A DNA stretch of 64,000 bases from Nymphaea colorata (Eukaryota; Streptophyta; Magnoliopsida; Nymphaeales; Nymphaeaceae), in assembly GCF_008831285.2 (NCBI RefSeq), contig NC_045143.1:24308302-24372301 (forward strand), written 5' to 3'. A program made the position numbers and the translations under genes. Positions 11,390 through 23,478 of this stretch are shown here, in pieces (position 1 is the first letter of the stretch; each line of letters opens with the position of its first letter). Under the pieces are notes generated by a model that was not told the origin of the DNA, did no database searches, and saw only the letters and a list, made by a program, of their open reading frames with translations.

Positions 11390-13302
11390 GCTTTCTGTTC
11401 TATTAAGTTTTCTTTTAGTTTAGAACTACCGCTATTTCATGTTTGTTGACAGTTCATTGTCCCTAGAAGGACTATGTTGTAATAGGGTTAAGAAGCAGTT
11501 CTCACCAATTTGCTTCCCCGGCCCTGTAAATTAGTATAGTTGCCCCTTCAATTTTCATTTCTTATACTAAATTAAAACGTCGCTGCTCCTTCCCTCAGAC
11601 GACTTCGTTTTTTTTTATTATAAAAAAAAAAATCTTCTGGAATAAGAGGCCCAATTGGGAGCTCACATGGGCCCCTTTTCATTAATTATCAATTTCTATA
11701 TCTGGTACAACCTTTTCAAAAATTCAAGAACTCTTTTTTACTGTTTTACTAGTAAGCATAAGTTTTTTCTATGGAATACATTAATCCAAAAAGCGGTTCT
11801 CATCATCAAAATTTCATGATCTTATCATATGAAAATTTCTCCTTCTCCACGGGGGCCATAAAGTTTTTACATAGACGAGAGAAAGTTTAGTTATTCTAAT
11901 TAGGATAAGAGTGGCGCCCAAATAAAGCAGAAAACATAAATAAAATAAATCAATAGGACAATAGAATGTTGCCGTTTCAATGACAGATCATTATACTAAT
12001 AAACCTCTCTTTCATTGTAAAGTATCATGGGCAAGACTCACCGATGTGAAAGGGAAAACGAAGAGTGGTTGCCCCATTTAAGTGGGCATCAGTCAGGAAG
12101 TTCTCTTGCCCAAGGATCCTAACAATTTATTAACAAAAAAAAAAAAAAAAAAAAAACTGTAAGAAAACTAGATAGAAGGCGCAGCCAAGGCTTTGTTCTT
12201 TGGGGAACAATGCATAATAAGTTTGCATAGGGATCTATTATGTTTTCCAAAACTTCTACAAGAGCCAAAATAACATTTTTGAAAACATTAGCTGGTGAAA
12301 TTTTGTTTTTCAAGATATGGGGGGCGCCTAGCCCACCCCACCTAACACGCAGGCCAACAAGGTGGAAGCTACATTAAACGGAAACTGCAGGCTCCCGTAC
12401 AATATAAAGCTCAAGAACATGAGTGTAACTGTAAAACTATGTCCCGATTCTCAAGCGAGTCTCATGTTCCCTTGAAAATCGTAGCCTTCTCAACCAACCA
12501 GTTTGATTGTTGTCTAGAACAGCTGTATTAGCATTAGTCATGTAATTGAGAAGAAAAGATAAAATCAAGAAGTAAACCAGCTTCAGAAAAGAAAACTGAG
12601 CCTCTTAAAGATTGGTCCCCAGGACGAGCTCAAACCAATCTACACAGGATCACCAAACTCCCCAGGTTTCGTTAGCAATGAGAGACCTTCCAGCACACAT
12701 ATGTTCCTAATGCACCAATTCTCGAAATAGCCCCACGAAAACATGACACTCCAACATTTTGGCTGATTGCCCTGGATACAAATTCTCAACATTTGAGAAC
12801 TTTGAATTTAGGATCAAACCCTTCCCCCCTTGGTCTTAAATCTGACATTTTCTTAAAATAAAAAAGCAAAATGGGGATTTCAAGTGTGGATCTTAGAGGG
12901 CGTTTGGTTGCAGTAACATATTGTTCTAAGGACACAATGTCTTCAGAAAAATGTAGTACCACCAAACACTAGACAGAAAGTCATGAAGGACACACATTAC
13001 TTTTGCCCTCCAGGAACGCATTTTTTGCGTTCTTATGTGAAATGCCCGCCCTTGTCGTCGACAGTTAAGCTTGAACAGGCACATGCCACTCTGATCCATC
13101 ATAGTGAGGCTGCCAAGTAGGGAACAAGATGATAAAAAACTAAACCAGTTTTGAACTATACAGCACCCAAAACAAACTCTTATAAACTTCAAAAGGCATA
13201 GACTGGAACTTCCTATTGGAATCTCCATGCAGCAATAACCACTTCTTTGTATGTTTTCCTAATATACTAAACAAAAACATTAATTCGACAGATAAGTCAA
13301 AC
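11390..13302. other. Intergenic DNA with poly-A and small fold-back
   Basis: No gene seen. There is an uninterrupted A run at 12135-12156, possibly the tail of an old retroposon, although no body upstream is recognisable. A compact inverted repeat spans 12900-12970 (ends GCGTTTGGTTG / CCACCAAACACT, centre AAGGACACAATGTCTT), the form of a very short fold-back MITE. Confidence 0.5.
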
Positions 13303-13672
13303 CAGTGCCACAATAAACTTTTCGCAAAAAATGCGAAAATTTAAATTACCATTTAAAGCAAAAAAACACGTTTTTGGAAAAACATTAAAAACGAAAAAAC
13401 GCATTTTTAACGCATTTTTTTGTGTTTTTCACTTTTTCATTTTTTTAATGTCAAATAGTTTCTTCTTTTATTTTTTATTTTTTATTTTTTGCAAATCTAC
13501 TTATCTTTTGATGTTCGTGTTATTGGTTTCTCACTTATTTTATTTTCTTCCATTTTTAATTTTTTTAAATTTTGAAAAATTTAGCGTATTTTTCCTTTTT
13601 TTTTCAAGCTCACGGTGTTATACCAAGAAAAACCTCACCGTTTAAAACTCCAAAACGTTATTTGTAACTATG
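13303..13672. mobile_element. Older copy of AT-rich hAT-type MITE
   Basis: About 250 bp of this stretch (13370-13640) match the reverse complement of the element at 32708-33011, including CAAATCTACTTATCTTTTG and the end ACGTTATTTGT. The boundaries here are inferred by alignment to that copy. The flanking 8-mers (AGTCAAAC before, GGTCAAAT after) agree at 6 of 8 positions, which fits a decayed target duplication. There is no coding capacity; the plus-strand frame across it is T-rich low complexity. Confidence 0.6.
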
Positions 13673-16125
13673 GGTCAAATTAAATCTGCATTGTTTCCTG
13701 TTTTATCTATTTCAGCAAAAAATATACCACTATTAAAGCAATGCTAAAGCCAAAACATGATGAACATAATTCAAAACGTATTTCTACACGTTTCTACATA
13801 TAAAATATTGACTCTAGAATATTAGACAGAAATTACAAAAAAGTTCGAAAAAAATGTATTACTAGTTTCCTATCAGTATGTGTGGACAGGCAAAAACAAT
13901 AAACTAATATTCTAACACGCATGTTAGGACTCTATCAGCTAATACTAAATCGACCCTATCTGCAGCAATAGAAAGAGAGAGATCTCAAGGCTGAAATATC
14001 CCCAAAATAAACCAGAGAATACTCACTAAATCCTAGACTAAAAGAATTTTAAACCTAGAACAGACAAACTTGACTCGGCCTATTGTGAATAGAGGGATGA
14101 GAAGAGCAATCTCCAGAGAATCTGACAAGCAAATTCAGCTGAAGCAGTCTCATATCTCAAGAGCATCTCCAAAACATCTTGATCACGTGGTTATGGTGTC
14201 ATCAAAATGCATCAAACCTTCAGAAATTGATTAATAGGCAAGCAGAGGAAAATGCATTGTGGGATCAAAAGTTGATGATAGATCAAGCTACAGGGGCATG
14301 ACATGAGGCAAGTGTACATAAAAGTATGACATGAGGCAAGTGTACATAAAAGCATGGGACTCCCCTTATGTCATCCTCTTTTATCTACAACCACCTATGG
14401 GAATAATAATTAGTGAGAGAAAGCATCTTAATATGTGTGTGCATGTCAGAGAGAGAGAGAGGGAGAGAGAGAGAGGGAGCATTTTTTGTTGTTTTCATGG
14501 TCACTCAACTCTCTCAACCTTTCTTGCATTTCACTGCTACAAACATACTATGTTAATTTTTTTCACACCACTTTATTTTCTATAAGACCATGCAACATGG
14601 AAAATGATCAGACCTTCTACGCTCATCTAGTCTATGCTCCTCAAGGGCAAGATTTTCAACAACTGTTTGTATAAAAACAATAAAAAGTCTAATCAAAACA
14701 CGATATAGAACCAATAAATTGAAGAACTGTTTAGAAAAACAATTGAAAAATTTGATCACTTTATTGTTATGGTTGTTCACCAACAACCTTGTTTCAAACT
14801 TGTAGAAGAACTCACAAAATGGATATTTTCTTGTAAAAACAAATTACCCTTGCAAACGAATACTTAGGAAGACAACAACCAGTCAATACCATCGCTTAAT
14901 GCTGTCACCAATGCTCTCAAACTTCAAGAAAACATATATCCAATAATTACGCAGCTAACGGTAGTCTTTGACATCAATATAACAGCCCAAGCCAACTAGC
15001 TTGATGGTAAGAAGTGCACAAAACTTCTCATACCAAGTTCATGACTGCTGCAATAGGTGTAATGTTGAAATTTCAATAATCATTGCAGGAATAAAATAGC
15101 AGAAAGATGCACGCCAAGTATACATGGAAAACACCCAATAATGGGGTAAAAAACTATGGGCAATGACTTTATATATATCAAAGGGGCCCAAATACACTAA
15201 CAGCAATATCTCTACCATTCTAAGAAAGACAGAGAACACAAGAGAAGAATAACACTCTCCCATACTAAATGAAAGAAAGAACCCCAAAAGAAACAAGAAA
15301 GAAATCACCCAATGAAGAATGCCTTCAGTCCTTCTTTCTTATTTGTCTCTTCTCTCTCTTCTTGACCTGTTGATCAACCCACGCAGCCTTGCTGCGTTTT
15401 TCTCATCCTTATTGTCTTGCCTTCCTCTTCCCCTTCTTGATTTGTTGTGAGAGAGCAGGAGGGAAGAACCCTCTTTCTATTTGAGAAAAGAGAAACGAGT
15501 GTGAGAGGGTAGGTTACCGTCGGGTGCCCTTCCTCTTTTCTCTGCCCGCTCACTCAAGTGAGTAGGCACGTCGGTCCTTACTTGAGGCTGGACCCAACCC
15601 AACATTGAGTAATGTTTCAAGAGACTAGTGGGAACCTATTTCATGCCAGTAGTGAGTACTACAACAACAACGGATATGTCGAATCAATCCATGCTATTGT
15701 CAAAGTAGGCCTTCAACATTCAATGAAAAATTTTGAACCAAAATCTATAAATTATTAGGAGAAAGTCTGAAGGTATTCTGGACTAGTATACAACAGAAGA
15801 AGAGACCTACCAGCACTTGTTTTATAGCAAATCCAAGAGGTATGAGTACACTACAAAAACACAAGGTCAACAATGAAACATGAACAAATGTCAATGAATG
15901 CTATATCCATGTCTCATTTAATTGATAAAAAATAAATGTCTTCCCCTCGTAGTCAAGTAAAAAGCAAGAGCCAAATTTTCAAGGTAACAACAATCGTTTT
16001 GAGACAAACAATGATACATCACAGAGCAACAAGGAACTATTCCATAGAAGAATCTTCTATGAACCCACAGCAAGCTATTTAAAAAAGATCATGACATAAC
16101 TTAGAAACACTATCTTCTCTAGCAT
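13673..16125. other. Intergenic DNA with microsatellite and short duplication
   Basis: A 28-bp direct duplication (unit GACATGAGGCAAGTGTACAT...) lies at about 14300-14355. A (GA)n tract is at 14447-14478. The block 14990-15600 contains CT-rich and GC-richer text ending at AGGCTGGACCCAACCCAAC and could be an LTR or an old leader, but no paired end was found. No gene seen. Confidence 0.4.
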
Positions 16126-17310
16126 TTGTTAAGAAGTTTTATGAAGAGATTTTTTTGTATATTGTATATTGGGAAACATGAAAGTAATACCTTTTCATCC
16201 AAAAAATTTTCCCTCTACCAAACCCTTCAAATTGATACATTCAGATGTGTAAAGACTAAGACCCATAGTCTCAAAAGGAAGCTTTTCATATTATGTCATC
16301 TTTTTTAATGATTTTAGTTATTGGATGTACTTCTTCAACCTTAAATATGAACTCTTTTATCTCTTCAAAATTTTCACATACAATATAAATCAACTTAATG
16401 CCGATGTTATTATGCTTAAGACTCATTGAGGAGGAAAACACCTTCCTAGTGATTTTAAAAAATATTTAGAAGAAAGTGAGATCATACACCAAAAATCTTA
16501 TCTTAAGACACCACAACAAGATAGTTCAGCAAAGAAAACACATACACATAATTGAATTTACTAAAACATTACTTACTCCAAATGTTTCAAAAAAAAATTA
16601 TATAGAAGCTGCCCTTACGGCTATTTATTTAAACAGAATGCCTTCTTCATGCTTGTAAAATCTTACTCCCATTTACAAACTTTTATAAATTAGATCTGAT
16701 TGCAATCAACTTAGGGGTTTTGGATGTAAATGTTTTGTTTTCACTGATCAAACAAAGCTATTTTTTGTGCCTATATCGGCTATGCTGAAAATCGAAAAGG
16801 GTACATATGATTTAGAAAAAATAAACTTTAAGTACAAAGAAATACGACCCTGAAAGTGACAATGGTTATACTAAGAGCATTTCCCAAAATTCTAAGAACT
16901 ATTCCTTTCTTAATGTGCATGTTCAAATTGAAGATGACATAATATTGATCATTTTACTCCATTTGATGAAGAGACTATGCAAATAATTCTCCTGCTGGAT
17001 GTGAACTCATTGAGGCGTCCTCTATCAAAAATAAGTATATCGGCGATTCTCCTAATAGAAATGAGTAAAAATATGTTGAAAGATCCCAAAGAGTGACCAC
17101 TGAAGTTGGTTTCAGATGATTATTTTTCTATAGATTTTGTCTCATCGTTAGTCACTTGTCTGATGAACCCACTTGTTACCATAACATCAATTGAAAAGTT
17201 CAATAAATTGAATCCATGGTAAATGAACTACATGCCCTGGAGTATGTAAAACTTGGAAATTGTTTATTTGTCTAAAAATAAAAGAGCTACTGGATGTAGG
17301 TGGGGTGCAT
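16126..17310 (+). pseudogene. Decayed Copia pol (integrase to RT start)
   Basis: Frames on the plus strand, read piecewise, follow the Ty1/Copia order. First is an integrase zinc-binding remnant (Y-I-G-K-H-E-S-N-T-F). Next comes an integrase core remnant (D-F-S-Y-W-M-Y-F-F near 16310, and G-G-K-H-L-P-S-D-F near 16425-16455 where the second catalytic Asp motif is expected), then Q-R-K-H-I-H-I-I-E-F-T-K-T-L-L (about 16530-16575) and A-A-L-T-A-I-Y-L-N-R-M-P-S (about 16605-16650). A C-terminal F-G-C-K-C-F-V-F segment lies near 16715. The RT approach, E-F/L-V followed by L-S-K-N-K-R-A-T-G-C, is at 17260-17300. Stops and frame breaks occur throughout. Neither LTR was found. It is far older than the Copia elements at 33.8-43.9 kb. 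Confidence 0.65.
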
Positions 17311-19199
17311 AATGTGAGCAATGGAGGATTGAGTGAGATAAGGATGCGTTAATTTTCAAAGGCTACTCTCAAGAACACGAATAGATGCAAACACCCAAAA
17401 ATTTTCACCATGACCATTTAACCTTCTACAAGAAGATTTCAATCTGTGCTTTCAAACTGATTCAAATGTGGGAGTTGGCCATAGAAAACTAGGGCCAAAC
17501 CTACCTGATTTCGGCACATGATACCTAGACTAGGATCACCTAGGTTACTCCCGTCATGTCAATAACCATTTTACCCATTAACTACTAATGATTTAAAACA
17601 AGCTCAAACGGGGCAATTCTCAGCTCTAGAAGTCTTTGGAGGTAGTTAAAATCAGCTCACCAGCCCTTTTGACCAGTTTAAGTTAACTCAACCTAGCTCA
17701 AGTCTACTCTTTAGAAAGTTAAAACTACAATTTTTAGCTCAATCGTATATTCCAACCAAGTCCAAGATAGGTTTAACTTAGTGAAAGGAAAATATTATTC
17801 CTGAAAGGAAAATATTATTTCACATACTTTGAGTAAAAAACTCCAAATTTCAGTTTTAGACTAAGTCTTAGGTCTCCATTGGGTCATTCTATCTCTTATT
17901 TTGCATGGTGCGAGTTAAATTTCAGTTCAATTGGGTTGAGTCAACTCGAACAAAGCTAAGGGTGCAACCATCATGTATAAATCTATCTTGTCTTAGTTCG
18001 GTTTGAATTTAATCATTATTATTTGAGTTCAATTCAATTCTGAATGTCCTAGAGCCCACTCTCACTCTCCCTTTTTAGGGGTCTAAGCTGAATTTTCAGC
18101 CCAATGAAGTGGGCTGAAATCGAGCTGGGCACACATTCATCATGTCTAAATTTATCTATCTTCTCTCAATTCAGCCTGTGTTCATTCATTTCAGTTTGAG
18201 CTCAATTCAATTTCTAATGTATTGGAAATCACCTAGCTTGTACACTTTGCAAACAACTTTCGAACCCAATTCAACTAAATCAAATAAAAAAAATTATCTT
18301 TCAGCATATCCTTATTAGTAAGTGGATGATCTAAGTATTACAGGTCCGCCAATGAAAATTCCAATGATAACTTATTTTTTCAAACACTCTCAAGTTTCCC
18401 TTTACAAATTTGACACTCTGAATTTGTAAATTTTAGAAAAAAAAAAATTTTAGAACAATTCAGAAGGAATTTTCCATTGAAATTTTAACAAAAGTCCATT
18501 TAGCAATAGGGCCACTGGATGGTCTAGTCAGATCAACCAAACTCGTCCATATGGGAAAAAGGTCATTTCCTTTTTTACCATATTATTCTCCACAAACATA
18601 GGACATATGGCACATATGCCTTAGATGATGGCTTTTTTTTATTCTTACAGATTTAGCCTAAATCAAGCCCATGATTTATGCTTATTTGAGTCCAAAACCT
18701 ACATCAAGTGTAGAACAATCATTTCCTTTTCCAATCACATTTCTACGTAAACTCGTGTTATATCTTATACCTAAGTTTATCGTTTTTCTTGATTTTTAGA
18801 GCTTCAATTTGAACCAAATCCATGATTTGAGCCTATTCAATCCATAATCACGTATAGGTAAAATAATCATTTTCTTTTGATCCATATTTCCACCTAAAAT
18901 TGTGATTTTATGTCATATATACTTAAGTTCATCAAGCTTATCATTTTAGATCTTCAGAGCTGTAGTTTGAAATCATTTTCTCATGTTAAATGAATAACAA
19001 GTGATACATATCTACAACTAAGGGGAAAATAATCTGTTTTTTTTTCAATTTTTTACCCATGCCAAAGGGCAAAACAACCATTTCATCTTCAATAATGTCA
19101 TTATGTACTTTGGTTATAAGTCACATCTACCTAAGTTTATAATGTTTGGAGCACCAATTATAATCCCTTTATCAACGTTTTTAGATTCATAAACTATTT
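17311..19199. other. AT-rich intergenic DNA
   Basis: No gene recognised. Degenerate phrases such as AGCTCAATTCAATT and GAGTTCAATTCAATT recur (17930-18250). A 20-bp unit (TGAAAGGAAAATATTATT) is duplicated at about 17783-17820. Confidence 0.4.
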
Positions 19200-19510
19200 T
19201 CATCCAGATCTCTTGTTTAAAATTTTGAGAAATTTCAAAACCATATCCAAGATCCATTTTATAGAACTTTCTCTAGATTCAAACCTTGATCTGAATCTCA
19301 GAACCGTATCCCATATCAATTTTTAAAACTTTCTCTAGATCAGACCTTCATCTGAATATTAGAACCATATCCAAGATCTATTTTCTAAAACATTTTTGAG
19401 ATAAAGATCTTGAACTGAATCTCAGAACCATATACAAAATCCATTTTCTCTAATTTTCTCTAGATTCAAATCTTGATTAGAATCATAGCACTATATCACA
19501 TCCAAAGTCC
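19200..19510. repeat. Degenerate tandem repeat, ~66-bp unit
   Basis: Four to five imperfect units share the phrase order CTCTAGATTCAAACCTTGAT, CTGAATCTCAGAACC, ATATCCAAGATCCATTTT. Unit spacing is about 62-70 bp by eye. No coding sense. Confidence 0.6.
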
Positions 19511-22500
19511 AAATGCTAAATGTGAATCCAAATTTACGAACATGACTTGTGCAGAACTCTGAGCTGAGTGTTTTGGTTTAGACGGAATCATTTCTCGGTT
19601 TCAATGTCTTTCTTACTATAAGGTTTTACAACTTCAACTTATGATTTGCTTGTGAGATGGACCTCTCCAAAGTTTAGTCCTATATCCAAAGTTGGAGAGG
19701 TCTCCTTCCCTTGGCCAATAAAATACCCCTTGCGGTAGGGAGTTTCCAACATATAAAATTCTAAGGCAAGATTGCAGTTGAGAAATTCCAAGCAGGTGCT
19801 TTTAAAAAGCTATACCTGCTCAAAAAGGCCTTATGACACAAAACTTTTGTCATTTTAGGTCCTGGTCTAAGTTGGTTTCCGGTACAGTTCTCGGTAGGTC
19901 AAATGATACGTCCAAAGCTTAGTCTGTAAGACCAGGTCGTGCTCATTAGGTCGTTGCAGGTTAGGTAGAAGTCAACATTTAGGCAATTCCCTTTTTCTCC
20001 CTCTTTTTCTTTTCTTTCTTGCAAATTTAGTTCTTTTCTTTCTTAGAAAGATGCTTAGGTTTTTCTTTTTATGCTTTTGCTTGCTTAGCTAAATTTATTT
20101 TTGCATTACTTCTTAGATTTGATAAATTTCTTTATGCATGTCTTAGTTAAGCTAATTTTCTTTCAGCATGTCTAAGATAGTTTGTTTCAGTTTTCCCTTA
20201 TATTAGATTTTAAATTCTTACATAGGCATGGAGGCTAGTTATGCCTCTTTCTTCCCTCTTATCCTTGTTTAATTCTAAGGTTAATTCAAGTTTCATTTTT
20301 AAGCTTTATATATGCATCAATTACATAGTTTCTCATTTCAATTAAATTATATATTGTTTAGATTCAGGAACACAAATATTTGATCCAGATTCCTATCGAA
20401 AGACCTCAATACTCCTTTCAGCAATGCATATGCATATATGAACTTGAAATTAGTGAGAATTAGGACCGTAATGTTATTTTGATGGTAGCTTGAGCACATA
20501 AAACCAAATTCAAGTTAAATTATAATTAAGCACACTTTTAAAAGCATACATTTCAAAATAGTTCTCTAAAACTAAAACCCATTTTTATAAAAGTTTTTCA
20601 AAACTGCTAGGGCCATATATTATTGAGACTTAATATAAAATCCACCCAAGTTTTAAGCCTTCTATAGCCTAGCTCAGACCCGCCCTAGAACCATTACATG
20701 AAACCCAAAAATTTTAGACTTATTTCCAAACCAACCCCTATTATGTCTCTCCCAATTCCCAAAACTACGACTTGGCATTGAGTCCATTATCATAAACCTC
20801 GGCTCAATATAGAATCCAGTCAAGTTGATTACACCTTGACTTAGACCATAGTCAACTTAGGAGTTGTATAAAAATAATGTTTTCTCTCATCTTTAGTTTA
20901 ACCTCTATCTTAGGCCCCATTACATTAGAGCTATCAGTTTGTGCATGTGTTCACGTTTCCAAATCCTCTAACCCTCCATGTCCTGATCATCATGTCATGG
21001 GATTCTCCTCTTGTGGGGTAGCCATGAGGAGGATCCAATGGCTGGACCAAACTACTAGAGCCAGGTATTGGTGCTTTTCTTGCCAGTATTTTGATGCATA
21101 GTTGGCAAATTTGTGACTTGGATTGGCAAATGATTGGGTCACTGAGTCAGCAAGTTGACTTGTTGACTCGATCAAGTTTTAAAATAACCTGAATTGAACG
21201 AGTCAAGACAAGTCAGCATCGAGTAAGGCTGAGTTAGCATAGTTTGGCTGAGTCAGAGGTGAGTTAGTTGAGTCAACATGAGTTGGGCCGAGTCAAGGGT
21301 GAATTGGTCGGAGTCATGCCAAGTCAGGGATGAGCCGGGCCAACCTTGACTCGTGACCTGGTTTTCTAGCAATCTAAACAAACTCAAGTGATTCCTGAGC
21401 CAACTCAGTTAGTCAACCAACTATGCCTTCATATTGGTCAAGTATGTAGGCATGTGATAAAGGAGTTATGAAGAACCATGAACCATAGCACCTAGAGAAG
21501 TAGTTTATGTCATATACATTGGACTTTTGATCCAATTATATAGGGACAATTTGTCATGAAACTACTGATGATTTAAAACCCTAAGTGTTCCAAGCCATTT
21601 TTCAAATGTTTACATGACAGGGCCGTACCATTAGGGAGTGTTGTTTGAGCATTACTATGTGTACTGTATTTGCTTGATGCTTCTTTTAAAATGCATGATA
21701 TTTCCCTCAAAATTGGACGTGGATTTCAAAAGGGTTTTATGTTTTCGTTTGTCAAAACCGATAGGATTTTCACAAATTTCAATCCTTTAAATCATCCTCA
21801 GGGTGTTTCATCTACTTAGCCTGGGTCAAACTTATCTCTCATATTATTCACATCTCCTATTGGGTCGACCCAGGTAGGTATGTCTCCTCACCAAGTCAGG
21901 CGACCAACCTATTATGATTTCTTCCATGTCCGCGTATCCTTCCCATATTGTCATTGAACCTGATTTTTTTGGGAACTTGTGTATAAACATCCATTGCCTT
22001 TTCTAGAAATGTTCTCATTATTTTGATTTTTTATATGTCACTGAATCAGCTTTATAATTTTTACATCTCATCATGGTATTTCTATCTGCTTGAAGTTATA
22101 TCAGTAATAACAAGTTGTCATGGCGTCCCCATGTGTTATCCGTTCTTTAATCTCATCATGTAGTCAATCATGATATGTAATTTGTTAGTTGTTCCATTGT
22201 CTTTCAAGTACTCTCAAAATTCTGACTTCAATTAGTCCTCCAAATGTACGTACAATGTTCACACCAGAACATGCCTCCAATTCAACCTATCTGAATGATA
22301 AACAGGAAATGAGAGTCTCAACTATTCTCATTCCAACAAAGTGATCAGTTCAGTCTTGTATTACATTTTCTTTTCATTTGATATTTGTCATAATGATAAC
22401 CATACCATCTCATTTGCAAAGTCAAGCATTCACTCTTATCCCCAATTTTATCGTGCTAAATTGGGGCATCATCAAAACATAGAACCTGAACACCAAGGTC

Positions 22501-22862
22501 TAGAAATAAAAGCTATGAAATCTTACTAATTGTTTTCAAAGGGATTTTCAAAACCTTGCATTATCCTTGAAATTTTCAAGGTGAATACTTTCTTGGGCCA
22601 CTTTCGAGCCTCTAGTATGACAATTTTTCTATGAAAGCTTCAAAGTAAGGCAAGATTTATGAACTCTTAAAATTTGCAAACTGAACCTCTTGAACTCTAA
22701 AATTTGAATCAATTTCAAATTTTGAGCATTAAAACTCTTCAACTTTAGAACTTTGAATTTCGGAACTATAGAGTTTTCTGAACTATGGAATTTCTAATGT
22801 CATGTTCCTTGGTCATTTTGAAACTACAGAATTTTTGGAACTCATGAACTTTCAAACTTTTG
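19511..22862. other. Intergenic DNA, GAGTCA-rich stretch
   Basis: No gene seen. 21110-21420 is a dense, irregular series of GAGTCA/TGAGTC/AAGTCA words. It produces small open frames on both strands (20877-21101 plus, 20990-21175 minus) with no family resemblance. 22600-22860 has a weaker GAACT/AACTTT periodicity that leads into the minisatellite. Confidence 0.4.
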
Positions 22863-23478
22863 AAAGCCTGCTTTAGCAGATGGAACCCTTCTGGAAGTTT
22901 GCTTTAGCAAATGCAACTCTTTTGCATGTCTTTGGCAAATAGAACCCCTTTTCAAAGCCTACCTCGGCATATGAAACTCTTTTGAAAGCTGGCTTAGGCA
23001 AATGAAACTCTTTTGAAAGCCCTCTTGGCATATGAAACTTTTTTAAAAGTCTGTTTCTGTAGATGAAACTCTTTGAAAGCTTGCTTAGATGGATGAAACT
23101 CTTTTTGATAGTCTGCTTTGACAAATGAAACTCTTTTAAAATCTTACCTCGGAAGATGCTACTCTTTTGAAAGCCCAGTTCAGTAGATGAAACCCTTTTG
23201 AAGGCCCACTTTGGTGGATGAAACTCTTTTTAAAACCGACTTAGGTAGATAAAACTCTTTTGATAAGTGTGCTTCTGCAGATGCAACCTTTTTTGAAAGT
23301 TGGCTTCGGTAAATGAAACTCTTTCAAAAACCCACTTCAGCAGATGAAACTTTTTGAGAGCCTGCTTCAATAGATAGAACTCTTTTGAAAGCCCCCTTTG
23401 ATGGATGAAACTCTTTTGAAAGTCTATTTTGGCCAATGAAAATCTTTTGAAAGCCTACTTTAGTGTATGAAGTCTTTT
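22863..23478. repeat. Minisatellite, ~31-bp unit, about 20 copies
   Basis: Plus-strand units follow the approximate pattern ATGAAACTCTTTTGAAAG then CCTGCTTTRGYRR, with units of 30-32 bp and about 20 consecutive copies. Units differ at many positions, so the array is old. On the minus strand one frame stays open across much of it (22873-23124 and 23230-23436), giving a repeating K-x-S-F-I-x-L / F-x-K pattern. That follows from the unit composition and is not evidence of a gene. Confidence 0.85.

Noticed and set aside
12135-12156. Poly-A run as the tail of a LINE or processed gene
   Set aside because: No retroposed body or target duplication could be recognised beside it.
22873-23436. Minus-strand frames with repeating K-S-F-I-x-L
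   Set aside because: They arise from the 31-bp minisatellite unit; the array shifts frame with each unit and there is no independent coding signal.
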